Source of the DNA: Ascaphus truei
Lineage: Eukaryota; Chordata; Amphibia; Anura; Ascaphidae
NCBI GenBank assembly: GCA_036426205.1
Contig: CM071587.1
Coordinates: forward strand, 372,001 to 436,000
Direction: 5' to 3'
DNA: 64,000 nucleotides
Shown: one piece after another, positions 46,181 through 61,100 of the stretch
Numbering within the stretch: position 1 is the first letter of the stretch
Layout of the letters: each line of letters begins with the position of its first letter
Translations under genes and position numbers: made by a program
Notes under the pieces: generated by a model
Databases searched by the model: none
The model's input: the letters and a program-made list of their open reading frames with translations, nothing else
Told to the model about the DNA's origin: nothing

Positions 46181-49100
46181 TGTGAATGTGTATAGTATAT
46201 ATAATGTGTATATATAATATGTATATATAATGTGTATATATATACACAGCTCAACCCCTTTATAACGCTGTGCTTGGGGTCCAAAGAATCACATTGCATT
46301 ATAAGCGGATCTCGTTACAAATAATGTGCCATTGTTTGCATTCTGTAATAAAGTATTTAAGATACCAATAATTGTGTTGTAAAGTATTCATAAATACGAA
46401 AATTGGGAGCCACGCGTGCACCGCGTTATAAGCGGATTCGCGTTGTAGCGGATCACGTTATAACGGGGTTGAGCTGTATATATATATAATAAACACCCAG
46501 TACCGCTGTGAGAATGTGCAGTTTTTACATTTTGCCGTCCCTGGGGAATTATTGGGCATTGGGAGTTTCTAATTGTTGATTTATTTATTTTATTCGTTCA
46601 GGATACAAATTCTGGATGTCCAACTTCCCGAACTGCAGGTGAATCTACTGCCGGCTGTTGGTCTTCAAGTGTCCGTAGAAACCAGCCTTCATATCAAAGC
46701 CAACGTGTGAGTACACTTCATGCCGTTACGTTGCTTTATAGTCTGTGTGTGACTCACACCCAGAGAATAACGTCTAAATCCTAGTGATCACATGTCAGTC
46801 TTACACGCGCTGCACTAGATCCTAGTGATCACACGTCAGTGTAACACGCTCTGCACTAAATCCTAGTGATCACACGTCAGTCTTACACACGCTGCACTAG
46901 ACCCTAGTGATCACACGCCAGTGTAACACACTCTGCACTAAAGCCTAGTGATCACACGTCAGTGTAATACGCTCTGCACTAAATCCTAGTGATCACACGT
47001 CAGTGTAACACACTCTGCACTAAATCCTAGTGATCACACGCCAGTGTAACACGCTCTGCACTAAATCCTAGTGATCACACGCCAGTGTAACATGCTCTGC
47101 ACTAAACCCTAGTGAACCACGCCAGTGTAACACTCACGGACTAAATCCTAGTGATCACACGCCAGTGTAACACGCTCTGCACTAAATCCTAGTGATCACA
47201 CGCCAGTGTAACATGCTCTGCACTAAACCCTAGTGAACACACGCCAGTGTAACACGCACGGAACTAAATCCTAGTGATCACACGTAAGTATAACACGCAG
47301 TGGACTAAATCCTAGAGAATACAGTACACATCACTGTAACACGCTCTGCACTAAATCCTAGTGATCACACGTCAGTGTAACACGCTCTGCACTAAATCCT
47401 AGTGATCACACGCCAGTGTAACATACTCTGCACTAAACCCTAGTGAACACACATCAGTGTAACACGCTCGGCACTAAATCCTAGTGATCACACGTAAGTA
47501 TAACACGCTCTGGACTTAATCATAGTGAATACAGTACACGTCAGTGTAACACGCTCTGCACTAAATTCTAGTGATCACACGTCAGTGTAACACACTCTGC
47601 ACTTAATCCTAGTAATCAAACGTCAATGTAACATGCTCTGCACTAAACACTAGTGATCACACGTCAGTCTTACACACGCTGCACTAGATCCTAGTGATCA
47701 CACGTCAGTGTAACACGCTCTGCACTAAATCCTAGTGATCACACGTCAATGTAACACGCTCTGCACTAAATCCTGGTGATCACACGTCAGTCTTACATGT
47801 GCTGCACTAGATCCTAGTGATCACACGCCAGTGTAACACGCTCTGCACTAAAGCCTAGTGATCACATGTCAGTGTAACACGCTCTGCACTAAATCCTAGT
47901 GATCACACGCCAGTGTAACATGTTCTGCACTAAACCCTAGTGAACACACGCCAGTGTAACACGCTCGGCAGTAAATCCTAGTCATCACATATCAGTGTAA
48001 CACGCTCAGCACTAAATCCTACTCACACGTCAGTGTAACACGCTCTGCACTAAATCCTAGTGATCACACATCAGTGTAACATGCTCAGCACTAAATCCTA
48101 GTGATCACACGTCAGTGTAACACGCTCTGCACTAAATCCTAGTGATCACACGTCAGTATAACACACTCTGCACTAAATCCTAGTGATCACACGCCAGTGT
48201 ACTGTAACGCGCGCTGCACAGTTTCCCCCCATTATCCGCCTCTATCTTTTGTAGCTTACTGATTGGCGGGATTGAATTGATGGTGGGATCCGGGGTCCTG
48301 GCTGATGTCCAAGTCTCTAAGACCTCCAAAGGTTTCCCGATCCTGAGTGTTAGGGCCTGCAAGTCCGTTGTTGGAGATCTACAGGTCATCGTGGGGGGCC
48401 AGAGGTAAGTGTCCCAGGGTTATATCTCACTTATTCTTCATTCATTTTTACCCCTGAAGAAGAGCTTCGATGAAAGACTTTTCCATAGATTAGTTCCACC
48501 AAGAAAGTTCCAAATCAAGAGAAACCTTTCCATGCGCAGAACTTTCTCTGTCCCCCGGGAGATGGAGATGTCTCATACAGGAGGTGCTCTGTCAGTCCTG
48601 TTGGTGTATTAGATCTTCATGTGTGATCACTTCTATGCCCTTTTTTAAGGGAGAAGACACTAAGGCTCATGTTTACTAAGCAGCACTATGCTGTAAGACA
48701 GGGGTGTTCAACTCCAGTCCTCATGCCCTCCTCCCCCGCCCGACCGGTCAGGTTTTCATGATATCCCAGCTTCAGCACAGGTGACTCAATCAGTGATTGA
48801 GCCTCTGATTAAGCTACCTTTTCTGAAACAGGGACTTATTGAGCCACCTGCACTGAAAAGCAGGGACTGATTGAGCCACCTGTGCTGAAGCAGGGATATC
48901 CTGAAATCTAACCTGTTTGGTGGATGCGGGGGTGGGGGCTTAAGGACTGGAGTTGATCCCCCCCCACACCCCTGCCATATCAAACAGCCCATTCACTTGA
49001 GTGAGACTTGTGTCTAGGCAGCGCAGGAAGGAGTCCCCTAGCTCAGCGCTGCAGAGTACTTCCAAGAGGTCTCATATGTATCAATGGGAGGGTCCCTACA

Positions 49101-52100
49101 TTCTGTATTTGCCTAAACTCGGGTTATCATGTTATCCGTTACTAATGCCCGTCTTCCTCGTTCCCAGTATAATTCCAGCAATAGTGAATATCATTCGAGG
49201 ACACATCCATGCCATCCTAACGGACAAGGTCAGTTTGAGCTGCAATATGTGCATTAAAATAACTTATCATGATATAGTTGGTCAAATACCACGACATCCA
49301 CAATAGGGTGTAGGAGGGGAGGGCGTTTGGGACACAGGCTCATTGAAAGAGTGCTAGATACAAGGAACTGCCTTTCAGCACACATCAAGGGGTAAAATAC
49401 AGTCAAATAATTCAATATTCTTAGGACAGGGGTTCTCAACGCCAGTTCTCAGGAACCCCCCCAACAGGTCAGATTTTAAGAGTATCCCTGCTTCAGCATA
49501 GGTGGCACAACCAGTGGCTCAGTCAACTGAGCCATTGATTATGCCACCTGTGCTGAAGCAGGGATATCCTTAACACCTGGCCTTTTGGGGGTCCTTGAGG
49601 ACTGGGGTTAAGAACCCCTGGCTAAGGACCAGGCTTCCAACTCAGTGCCAGCGTTCCCAAAGTCAGTGTCTTTGTTCGGTGAGTTTGAAGCAGGGGAGTC
49701 TCAGAGTCCACTCCTTGTAACCTTGGGCAAGTCCCGGAGACACAAACGCGAGTCGGACCATCGGAGACCTAGTAGATGGTGCAGCGTGTAAGGAAAATGG
49801 GGCACATGGTCGCCCACTTACCACATAAACCCAGAAGTTTGATGGAAAAATCACCCATGCCTATTCCTTTTAATGGCATCACCGTGACTCCGGGCCGCCC
49901 TTAGGCTTTGTGGGGCCCACAATGGCACGCTGGCAGTGGGGCCCCACCACTGTAGTTAGGGGGTCTAATCTTGATGAGCAGCCCTCCTGCGGCAGCGTCG
50001 CGGCATCATGATGTCACAGCGGCATGTGATGTCACGTTGCCATGTCATGACCATGGCAACGCGATGCTACAGGAGGTGGCCCACTTTGGAGAAGGTATGA
50101 CCCCTCTCACAAAAGGAGAACACAGACACCACCCTCTACCCCCACCCCCCACACACCTACATCTGTCTGCTGGTTCGAGGGCCCCATGCTCCCTCCTCTC
50201 CCGTCTCCTGTCGGCGCCGGATCCAACTTCCTACCGGAGGGGGGAGCTGGTGGAGGGGGGACCCCGCTCTTCTTCCTCCAGATGCCTCCTCTGATTAGGT
50301 GGACATTGGATCCTGGCGCCGAGAGGAGGGAGAGGAGGAAGTGTGGGGCCCATGAAGGAACTGGGGTCAAAAGCAGCCACCCTAAGGCGGGCCCTGAGTC
50401 ATGATGTCCCTTCTGTGCAGCCGCGTTGTGACATACAGTACACTGTAGTGTTACACCACTGTAAGGGGATAGAAGCCTTCTCCTCTTGTCTCCCGTGTGT
50501 TCAGGCCGAGCTGTGACCCCTGTCTCCCTGTCTCTCACACAGCTGTGCGTATCGTTCACTAGCGTGTTCCTGAGAATGAATGGAAACCTGGCTCTCATGG
50601 CTGGTGAGTAGAACTGTGTCCCAAAAACGGACATTCCTGACAACGAGGTCCTTTTTAAACCCCTCAACCTATAAAGGGGCGGTCATTGTTTTTTTTTATT
50701 CATCTCAAATAAAAGAATGGGGAGTGCCAATCAGTATGGAGATCAATGGTAAATATCTGTTATTGACATGGATTTGTGTAAGACACTAATTAAACTTTTT
50801 ATTCTAGCACAGTATATATTCTGTGCTTATAGTATGCAGACGAGACCACAACTATTCTAAAGCGTGCCTTAAACTAGCCCGGTTACATTCTGGGTATGTG
50901 CTGGGTATGTGCTGGGTATGTTCTGGGCTAGTGTAAGGCAAGTTTAAGGCATTTCTGCATTGACTAATGACCCATACGATTAACACAGCAGGGGTCCCTG
51001 ACAGTCCCATTCAGTTTGAATGGGACTGCCAGGGACCCCCTGCTGTTAATCTGATGGGCCATTAATCAATGCAGAAATGCTGGGTCTAGTTTAAGGCAAG
51101 TTTAAGGCATGTATCCAGCATTTACCTGGGTGTACCTGGGTCTTTTTGGCGATTGCCACTGGTTTGTGTTAGAATAACCGTGGGCACTACTGTACAGTAT
51201 ATATATATATAGAATACAAAGACATGTAGGGACAGATACACTAAGTTCTGTTAAATCCCCCTCTGTCTGTCTCTCCCCTTCTCTCTGTCTCTCCCCCTCT
51301 CTCTGCCTCTCCCCTTCTCTCTGCCTCTCCCCCTCTCTCTGTCTCTCCCCCTCTCTTACACACCTGTATCTCTCTCTCTCTCACCTCTATCTCTTTCTCT
51401 CGCTCTATCCCTCTCCCCCTCTTTCCCTCTCACTCTCCACTCCTCTCTCTCTCTCACTGTCTCTCACCCCCTCTCTGTCTCTCTGTCTCTGCCCGTCTCT
51501 CCCCCTCTCTCTTTTAAAAATAATCAGTAACACTTGGTTAACGCCCGTGTTTTTGCTTTAGTGGATATGCGTTACGATTAAACCAACGCTCATTTAAATA
51601 ACCTAATCGTGTTGGACGTGGGGATGTTTGTAATATTAGGATTAACTTGACCAGACTGACCCATTCTCTCTTCTATCATACAAATGTCCCTTTCTCATCC
51701 CACTCTTGAAGGAGTTACCCCCGTCACTGGTGATATCAGTCTACAATACACCATGCCTTCTCCTCCAGTGGTAACTGACAAGTACATGGACATGGATATG
51801 AATGTGAGTAGAGATGTTATCACGTTATCACATGTACGTTCTCACCGACCCCGAGATCGGACGAATACACGCTAATTCTCATGTCTTGTCCATGTCAGAA
51901 GCAAGCTTAGAAAACACCAGATCATCAGGAAACTGGGAACTGGAGTTTGAAGCTAAAACTATTATTGGACCATCTAGAACCAAGAAAGAGAGCCATCTTG
52001 AAATGAAAATAAAAAGATGGCTGTATTCTTGAATCATATTAGCCTTTTTGCTCCACCAAATTGGCCTCCACTTGGAGAATTTTGCAGAGTTTAAATCAGT

Positions 52101-55100
52101 ATTCCTGGCGGCTCTGCTTTTTGAATAGGTTTGAAGCAGGGGCATTGATTTCAGCTCCAGGGACCCCATGCTCCTTCGGGTGTGACGGTATCTCTCTGTT
52201 TAAATGCCCCACATCACATGGACCAATAGGAAGCCACAAGGGATGATGTCACGTCTTCCTATTGGTCCACAGAACAAGACGTTTAAACAGCCGTATTGTG
52301 AACCTATCCAGGGCTCCTACCGTCGCCCCCTATGGAGGAAGTATTTTAGGGAGTAGGGAGTTCCCAGAGCTGAAATCAACGCGGCTCAGCTCCGGAGACC
52401 CCCTGCTTCAAACCTATGTAAAAAATATCAAAAACATAGTCACCTGGAGTCCTGCTTAAAGACCTGATATAATTTGCGGCAGGGGGGCTCAACTCCAGTC
52501 ATCGAGCCCCCTCAACAGGACAGGTTTTAAGGATATCCCAGCTTCAGCACAGAAGGCTCAATCAGAGGCTCAGTAGAAGACTGAGCCTCTGATTGAGCCA
52601 CCTGTGCTGAAGCAGGGACTGATAGAGCCACCTGTTTTGCTGAAGCAGGGACTGATTGAGCCACCTATGCTGAAGCTGTGATATCCTGAAAACCTGACCT
52701 GTTGGGGGGGCCTTGAGGACTGATGTTGAGTCCCCCCCTGATTTAAGAAATAGATCAACGTTGATCCTGTGCTGTCGTCTTCCTTCCATAACCAAAACCC
52801 GGTGTGTAAAGAGGGTTCAGCATGAACCAATGGCCCAAATCCCAGAAATCCCCTCGGGGGGTGGGGGTTCCGGGGGGGAGGGGGGATGGGTCCCGCCCGG
52901 GATGGGTCCCGCCCTTGCTGTCCTTGCTGTTTGGTGATAAGATTCCCTAATATAGCTCATGGTCTCCAATTCACAGATAGAATACACCCTGAAAGACAAG
53001 GTTATCGACCTACCGACGGGCGACCAACAGGATTTTACCCTCCCTACGGGGGCCGGGTCCCAGGACTCCATGGTCAACATGGGCTTCTCTCCGGAATTTT
53101 TCATCTCCCTCTTTACGGCCATGCACAGCGCAGGAGGGTTCAACATGGACATTTCATCCCAATTTGTAAGTATAAGACCCTCTAAATATTGTCAGCAGGA
53201 TATATATATATATATATAGATAGATAGATTACATTGCTTCATTTTTGCATAGCCAGTAAAACCAACCCCACACTGATGAGACCCATTAATGTCGAAACGG
53301 CTGTCTGTGGGTGGGTTTACTGGCTATGCATGTTAACCCTGGCTGTGCTCAAAGCTGTGACCATGCAGCAAGCTTAAGCCTATAGAGAACCATGTTAAAA
53401 ATGGTTTTGAAGCCAAAGGTGACACTGTGTGCTCATTTGCATGTCATTTCCCAGAATCCCTTGCTGCAGTGGAAGTGCTGTGTGCTGGTTGATAATGGTG
53501 AAAGGCGGGGTTGCAGACCTGTCTAAGACATGCAAATGAGCATAGAGTAATATTTCCATTTGCTATATATATATATAAACAAAAGCAAACAGAAGCCCAA
53601 AAATAAGCACTCTAGCATATCCAAAAATACAACATTTATTAAAGCAACTTCACAAAAGCAAAGACACAACATGTAATTTACAATAACCCGAGACAATCCT
53701 TTGCTATCTGACCTGTCTTACTATGGTGTATAATCAGTGACAATATGTCTAATAGTATAATTTGTTGCGCTGGTGGAATATACAATATAAGAACTGATCA
53801 CATAGATTCCAGTAAAAAAAAGTTTTAGCACTTTAACCCCTGAGACACCAGCCGGTGTGAACTATTATAAGGTGAATAAGACATCCCAACATAAGTAACC
53901 CCACATCCAATAATAGAGCATGTGGTAAATTATAAGATGTCAACATTAACCCTTTGTGAGGGATAAATGTGTTGGTAATAATAGGGTGACACCAAATATA
54001 AATTAGATCACAGATAGATATAACCGGATAGGTACACTGTACACTGACAATACTTGACTGTGAACACGCTGACACATGAGTTAGCAAATCTGAATCCGGA
54101 TCCAAGATAAATTAGAATGTCCAGATACTAATCAATAGTGACTTGTGTATCTCATGCACTTGGTATATATATAGGTGTGTGCATATAAATATATACCTCA
54201 AACGCTGAGAACATAGTGGAGAGTTCCCTCTCCTAAACTCACGGATATCGGCAGCTGGTAAATAGTGATGCAATATAAAGCATATGATAGGGCGCGGAGA
54301 CCTCTGGTCCCAGCGAGACGCCAGCAGTGTGCAGGTTTACAGCGCAGAAAACAGTAAGCAGCAGGATGCAGATTCTCCAGTCTCAGTGGGCACACAGACA
54401 AGGCAGTCAGACTCCAGGGCATCTCAGGGAAAACACAAGCTACCCCAATATATGTTCCGCCAGCAATTAGGCTTTTTCAAGGCATCTTGAAAAAGACTAA
54501 TTTATGGCGAAACGTATGTTGGGGTAGCTGGTTTATGTTGCATAGTTACATACTTAGTTACATAGTTACATCGTTACTGTATATGGTTGAATATTTATAT
54601 AGTAGATGAGGATGAAGACATATGTCCCTCATGTTCAACCTATGCTAACATTTACACAGCAGATACTTTACCCTATATCCGTACTTACAGTATATTGATC
54701 CAGAGGAAGCAAACACAAAACCCCCAGTGACACATCATCTAATGGTATCTCACAAGGGGGGAAATAAATTCCTTCCTGACCCCAAATCAGATTACTCCCT
54801 GGATCATATGTATATATTGTATATATGAACTGCCAGCAACATGTTTACACTTCCATCTCTTTCTTTATCTATAGGTATTGAATATCTCCCAGTCTAAATC
54901 AGTATCATGTGTTTTTCTCCTATATTGGGGACAAGTCAGAAATGGTATTAAAATACAATCATAATAAATATATATATTTTTTCAAATATCTTGTTAACAC
55001 CAACATCTTTATTTTCTAGAAATCTTTTGCTGGCCAGCTGAGCACGTCCATCCTGGGTTCTTACATCCCCGAGGTTTCTATTCTTCATTTATTCCACAAT

Positions 55101-58100
55101 ATCTTCGCCGTTATCTTCCTTTCTCTTTATCCATAAAACATGGTGGCATTTGGGGTTCAAAATCTATTATTATTGTGGCTAAAAGTGCAGGTATCACACA
55201 CAACCAAAATAATCCTCAAACAAGTAGTCATTTTTATTAATCCTTTCTTCCGGCAACAATCTTACTTCTGAAACATACACACACTAATACAACTACAGCT
55301 CAACCCCCTTATAACGCTGTGCTTGGGGTCCAAAGAATCACATCGCGCTATAAGCGGATCGCGTTAGAAATAATGTACAATTGTATGCATTGTACAATAA
55401 AGTATTTAAGATACCAATAATCGTGTTGCAAAGTACAGCAGGGCCCCGGCTATACGGCGCGTTCCGTTCCAGGGGCCCGCCGTAAAGTGAAAATCGCCGG
55501 AAAGCGGATCCGGCGATTTTCAGGGATTTTACATGCTCAGAACGGCGTTTTTGCCGTTCTGCGCATGCGCGGCCTATGGTCTGCGCGCGCAAACTACGGT
55601 ATGCGTGCGCAGATAGCGGTCTGCGCATGCGCGCCGGGCGCACCTGCTCGTTCAGCACATGCACGACCCGAAATCCAAGATGGCGGCCCCCTTCTCAGTG
55701 CCGCCGTATAAGCGGATCGCCGGAAAGCGGGGCGTCGAGAAGCGGGGCCCTGCTGTATTCATAAATACGAAAATCGGGAGCCACGCTTGCATCGCGTTAT
55801 ATGCGGATCCGCGTTGTAGCGGATCCGCGTTGTAACGGATCGCGTTATAACGGGGTTGAGCTGTATACGTGTTCCCATGATTGTATGCATTCCCTCACAG
55901 ATTGTATAAGCATGTAATAATACTGCAGGAATGTCACATGTATGGTTGTAGTAATGATATTACCACACCGTTATCAGACTTCTTTATACCTACATTATTC
56001 TTCCAAAGTTAGCTCCAGCACACTCAGTTAGATGGACAAACGTAGAGAGTCTCAGAATAAGCCACAAATGTAATCACGTAAATAATAGATAAATACACAA
56101 AATTGGAAATTCAAACTGACTGCTTATGCAAAGTATACAGTTCTATTTATCGCACAAGTGGGGGGGGGGGAGAGAGATACAAAGGGAAGGGAAGTGTGGG
56201 GTACAAATGAGGATATGGGGAAAGGAAAACAGATAAACATATAAAGACACTGGGGTAGGGTAAGAGGGGCAACGTTACAGGGTAGGAACCCTTTCTTCTG
56301 GCCCGTTCCCTTGGGTCCAAAGGAACCTCAAGGTACTTCCCTTGACCCCTGTCCCCCCTGTAAGACACACAAATGCAAGCTAAACAAAGTCACAAGATAA
56401 TGCAGTCATATAAAACTGCCGTGAACAGCCATCCGCAGTAACGGTAAGTATATAGGGGTAAAGCAAACCGTCTTTATTCTCAGTGTTCACAGGCTACTGG
56501 CAAACTTCTTCTCTCTAAATGCTGCTGACAAGGGTCAAGGGAAGTACCTTGAGGTTCTTTTGGACCCAAGGGAACGGGCCAGAAGAAAGGGTTCCTACCC
56601 TGAAACGTTGCCCCTCTTACCCTACCCCAATGTCTTTATATGTTTATATGTTTTCCTTTCCCCATACCCTCATTTTTACCCCACACTTCCCTTCCCTATG
56701 TATCTCTCTTCCCCCCCCCCCTCACTTGTGTGATAAATAGAACTGTATACTTTGCATTAGCAGTCAGTTTGCATTTCCAATTTTGTGTATTTATCTGTTA
56801 TTTACGTGATTAAATTTGTGGCTTATTCTGGGACTCTCTACGTTTGTCCATCTAACTGAGTGTGCTGGAGCTAACTTTGGGGTTTCTATGATTTATAGTG
56901 GGGTTGTTTGGGCCCACTTCGCTCCATGCACCCTTAACACTATCAGTATATTTTCAGTTGTTGAGTGCTGTCCATTACTATGTTTATATTATTCTTCCAG
57001 TAACACAAAGACCCAACACCGAGACACCTCCATTTCCCAAGACCCATCGCCATCTCCCATTGCACATACAGTATATGATCATCCTTTTATCGCCTGCAGA
57101 TCAGCGCGCGGTACCCACAGTCTCTACCTGTGCAGCTGAAGATTGTGGTGAGCAAAGCCCCAGTGGTCACCTTCAAATCCAGCCAGCTGACGGTTAACCT
57201 TTCACCCTCCGTGGAGGTGTTAGTCGTTCATCCTAACTCACGCTACGAGTCCCTGCTGACGATCAGCGTGGTGAGTCTACGCCAGGGAATGTATATCTGT
57301 TAGGCCTCGTCCAGGTAGGGAACGGGTGCGCTGTCGCTCCAGCGCTGTGCCCCTGCTCGACCATGCTTTTCCTGGCCGGCTAGGTGCGGGCGCGTCTGGG
57401 GGGCGCGGCCTGACGTCACGGAGCTGGTTCGCCCTCATTGGGTGAACCGCTCACGTGACGCGCTTGCGAGCAGCAAAATCAATTTTGCTTGCTCGTCAAG
57501 CGGCTGAGCGCCGAGCAGGCGCGCCCGCCACTCACACAGGCCATGTGCATTGTCGCAACGTGTCCAGCGTGAGCGCGCGCGCCAACTCAGCACCACCCTG
57601 GACGAGACCTTACTGTTGACATTACACATGAAGATGGAAGAGTACAGCTGATGATTGGTGATCCTCTTTCTATTTAATCGCAGGACGCCCTCTTGGCCGC
57701 CAAGCTGGATGTGATGGGAGACAAGTTGAAGGCCTCGCTTGCATTAAAAGGGTTCGCTATTGTCTGTTATTTGACGGGTGGGGGTGTATACTAGACTTGT
57801 ATTTTCATTTCACGACTGAAACGATTGTTATTCTTTTCTCTGTAGGGATCTTAGCCTTGCATTGGCTTCGTCCAATATTGCACAATGCAGCTGTAAGGTG
57901 AGCCGTGTTTGTACGTTGCCCCTGGTGGTCAGATCTGGAAGGGCATTCATCCTGAGAAACCACAAACCGCCTCTATCTAATCTGTAGGATTGAGGATGAC
58001 CATGGTAGCATTCTAGGACATTTGGTCACAGCCGATTTGGCGCGACCAAATCTCCACCAGAGTTTAGCCGCCACTTACCTCGGTGCAGGGACATCTTGCC

Positions 58101-61100
58101 GCCGGCCTCTTCACCGCCAAGGTAAACCCCTAACCTTACCCTAAAGACTCTTATTTTACACCCTAATACCAATGCTACTCTTACCCATAAAACCTTAACC
58201 CCTTACCCTAACCATAAAAACCTTAACCCCTTACACTAATCCCCAACCCTAAAAACATTAACCCTTTATCATAATCCCTTACCCTAAAAACCTTAACCTT
58301 TTACCCTAATCTCCTACCCTAAAAACCTATACCCCACCCTAATACCCAACCCTAAAAACCGTCCCATACAATAAAGGTTGTTTTGCTTCTGGATTATCGG
58401 TTCCTATCTGCCAGGTAACTTTGGTCTTTTTTCTGTTTAGGACAGCCAGGTGCTGAGCAGCCGTGTCCTTATCATGGGGACGTGGTCACTGCGCGTGCTG
58501 TGGTTAGCAACGATTCTTCAACGTGGCATCACGTGGATATAGCTCTCTATTTGGCTTCCGCAAGGCAAAAGAGAGCAGCGGGAGGAACTCCGTACTGTTG
58601 GTGTGGATCGTGTATAGATTGGTATATTATCAGCGTTTATTTGTAAAGCGCCAACATGCTCTGTAGTGTGGTACAATAGGGGTACAGAATTACGTAAACT
58701 GATGACATACAAATAAGAACAAACGAGCACAATCAAACACAGAAGAAGACAATGAGGGGCCTGGTCCTAAGAGCTTTACAATCTAGAGGGAATAAGGGGT
58801 AGTGTTGAAACAAAAGGTAAAGTGGCTCTTCGTGTTGGGATGCAGTATACATCAGGATGGAGTATGGTCCCCATGGTACTAAACAAGCGTTACATGTTTT
58901 ATTTTGTAGGTAATGAGAATGATGCATTTATACGAGCCCCGGCCAGGTGCAGGCGGAAATTAAATATCATAAAAGAGTATTCCAGACCTCAATACAAGAA
59001 AATAAGAGCCAGTGGGGTATTCCATAACATTTTATTATCCCTTTTATACAAGAGTATGGCGCAGTGTCGTGTTCCATGATTGGCAGGCTGCCCCTCGGCA
59101 TTGGCCGGCCACTTTGAGAGTCAGGTAGTGTTGTTACGGTTTCATGAGATGGCGTCACCGGTCACTCGTTGTATTGAAGATACATGACATGACGGCGTAA
59201 TCCTGCAAGAAACGGATTTGTTATTCCCATGCGCTCATGGACCGAAGCTGCCCGTAATGATACCCTCTTCAGGGGGGTGTATGTGTCCTTCCAACCTGTC
59301 TTCATGTCATCATCTAGAGCAGGGTTACCAGCGTCTGTCCTCAAGAACCCCTATAGGTTGGGTTGTAAGGAGTCCCGGGTTCATTATGACTGCACCCTCT
59401 GTGACACAGGGACATCATTAATACCCGACCATGATGGGGTGTCTTGAGGATGGGAATTGGGAACCATGGATATAGATTATGGATATAGGGTGACCATTTT
59501 TCTGCAGTTAAACCCGGACATTTTCACGCCATGCGCGAACAACCCGTGCCGACTGCAATGTGTGAACGGCCAGAGCCAGCCGCCCACGCATGAGTGGGGC
59601 CACACCAATCGAGCATGTGTAGTTGCGCACATGACAGGAGTCTCTTGCTGGCAGCGCATTTGGCGTGGGGCATAAAAAAACGGTATGTTTTGGGACTTTT
59701 GAAAAAGTCGGCCAGGACACGGGATACAAGTCCAAAAAATGGGACTATTCCAGAAAAACGAGACGTCTGGTCACCTTATTATAGAGGCATCATTTTTTTT
59801 ATATTCCATGACATCAGTTCCATGGCGGTGGCTACTTACGTCCTTCATATCCACGACGGGTGAACGAGTTGTACGTTAGGTATGCTGGTAAAGTCACGCC
59901 ACGCTCAGCCCCACTGTAAGTAAACCATTCATCAGAAAATTCATTCTGGACCTCATCGGCGTGGTGCAGTGTAGCGTGATCAGGAACATGGACACAACCA
60001 TTCCGTGTTCCAGATCATGTCAGTAGAAGAACAGAACATCGCTTACCATTGACCTGAACCAGGAAAACTTTCTCAAACATCGTGGGCATGTATCCGGAGA
60101 GCGAGGAGGCTACGGATGAAATGGGAATGCACAGCGTTTTAAGTGCTAGAACGCGGGGCGGGGGAGGGGTGAGGGGTTGGTGTGTGGCCAACTTCAAGAG
60201 CCACCAGCTAGTTCAGCTTTCAGGATTTACCTGCTTCAGCGCTGGTGGCTCAGTAATTGGCAAACTCCAGTCCTCAGGGCTCTTCGAACAGAAAAGGTTT
60301 CAGGATATTCCTGCTTCCGCACAGGGGGCTCAATCAGTCTTTGCTTCAGCACAAGTGGCTCAATCAAATGAGTCATGAATTGAGCCACCTGTGCTGAAGC
60401 GGATATAGTAACCCTGACCTGTTGGTGGCCTTGAGGACTGGAAATGCCCACTGCACTAATGTGGGATTGTGGCTGGGGCCGTTTCTTTTGAGGGGTTAAT
60501 TTTTACACCCCTCTCAGCCCAAAATCCCTACTGAAAATGAGGGTTTTCGAATGAAAACGCCCCTACAGATAGGGTATAGAATGGGGATATAGAATGGGGT
60601 ACAGAATGGGGTGGGACAGAATGGGGTACAGATAGGGTAGAAGTGGGGTATAGAATAGGGTAGAATGGGTACGGAATGGGTGGGGGCATAGATGGATATA
60701 GAATAGGGTACAGAATGGGGGTATAGAAGGGGTACGATGGGGTATAGAATGGGGTATAGAATAGGGTATAGAATAGGGTATAGAATAGGGTATAGAATGG
60801 GGGTATAGAATAGGTATAGTATAGAATAGGGTATAGAACAGGGTACAGAATGGGGGTATAGACAGGTATAAGACTGTTAGAGTTTCTTTCTAACGGAGAT
60901 AATTACAGTCCTGGTATATTTTAATGGCGCCCCAGAATCAGTGCGGGATCCTTATCTGCAGGCAAATGCAACGCTCATATATGTGAGGATCCACCGACCG
61001 AAGTCGGAAATTGGCTCGTGGGCGTCTCACCGCGGCAAGTCTCCACCAGCGTTTTGGCTGCAGAGGGACCATTCGCTGCAGCTGCCACCTGCTGGACACT

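Noticed and set aside
50107..50667. 186-codon minus-strand frame
   Set aside because: It covers the DNA transposon remnant and exon 7 on the wrong strand, and the product is a Pro/Gly-rich translation of the element.
55338..55764. Arg/Ala-rich open frames on both strands
   Set aside because: They are translations of CpG-rich inverted repeats in the nested MITE.
56147..56740. Two similar open frames on opposite strands
   Set aside because: They are mirror images generated by the arms of the fold-back element.
58441..58540. Possible alternative last exon after a good acceptor (TTTTTTCTGTTTAG)
   Set aside because: It could join exon 13 in phase and end at a stop after about 33 codons, but the peptide does not resemble the BPI family, whereas exon 14 at 63330 does and aligns in length. 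An alternative transcript remains possible.
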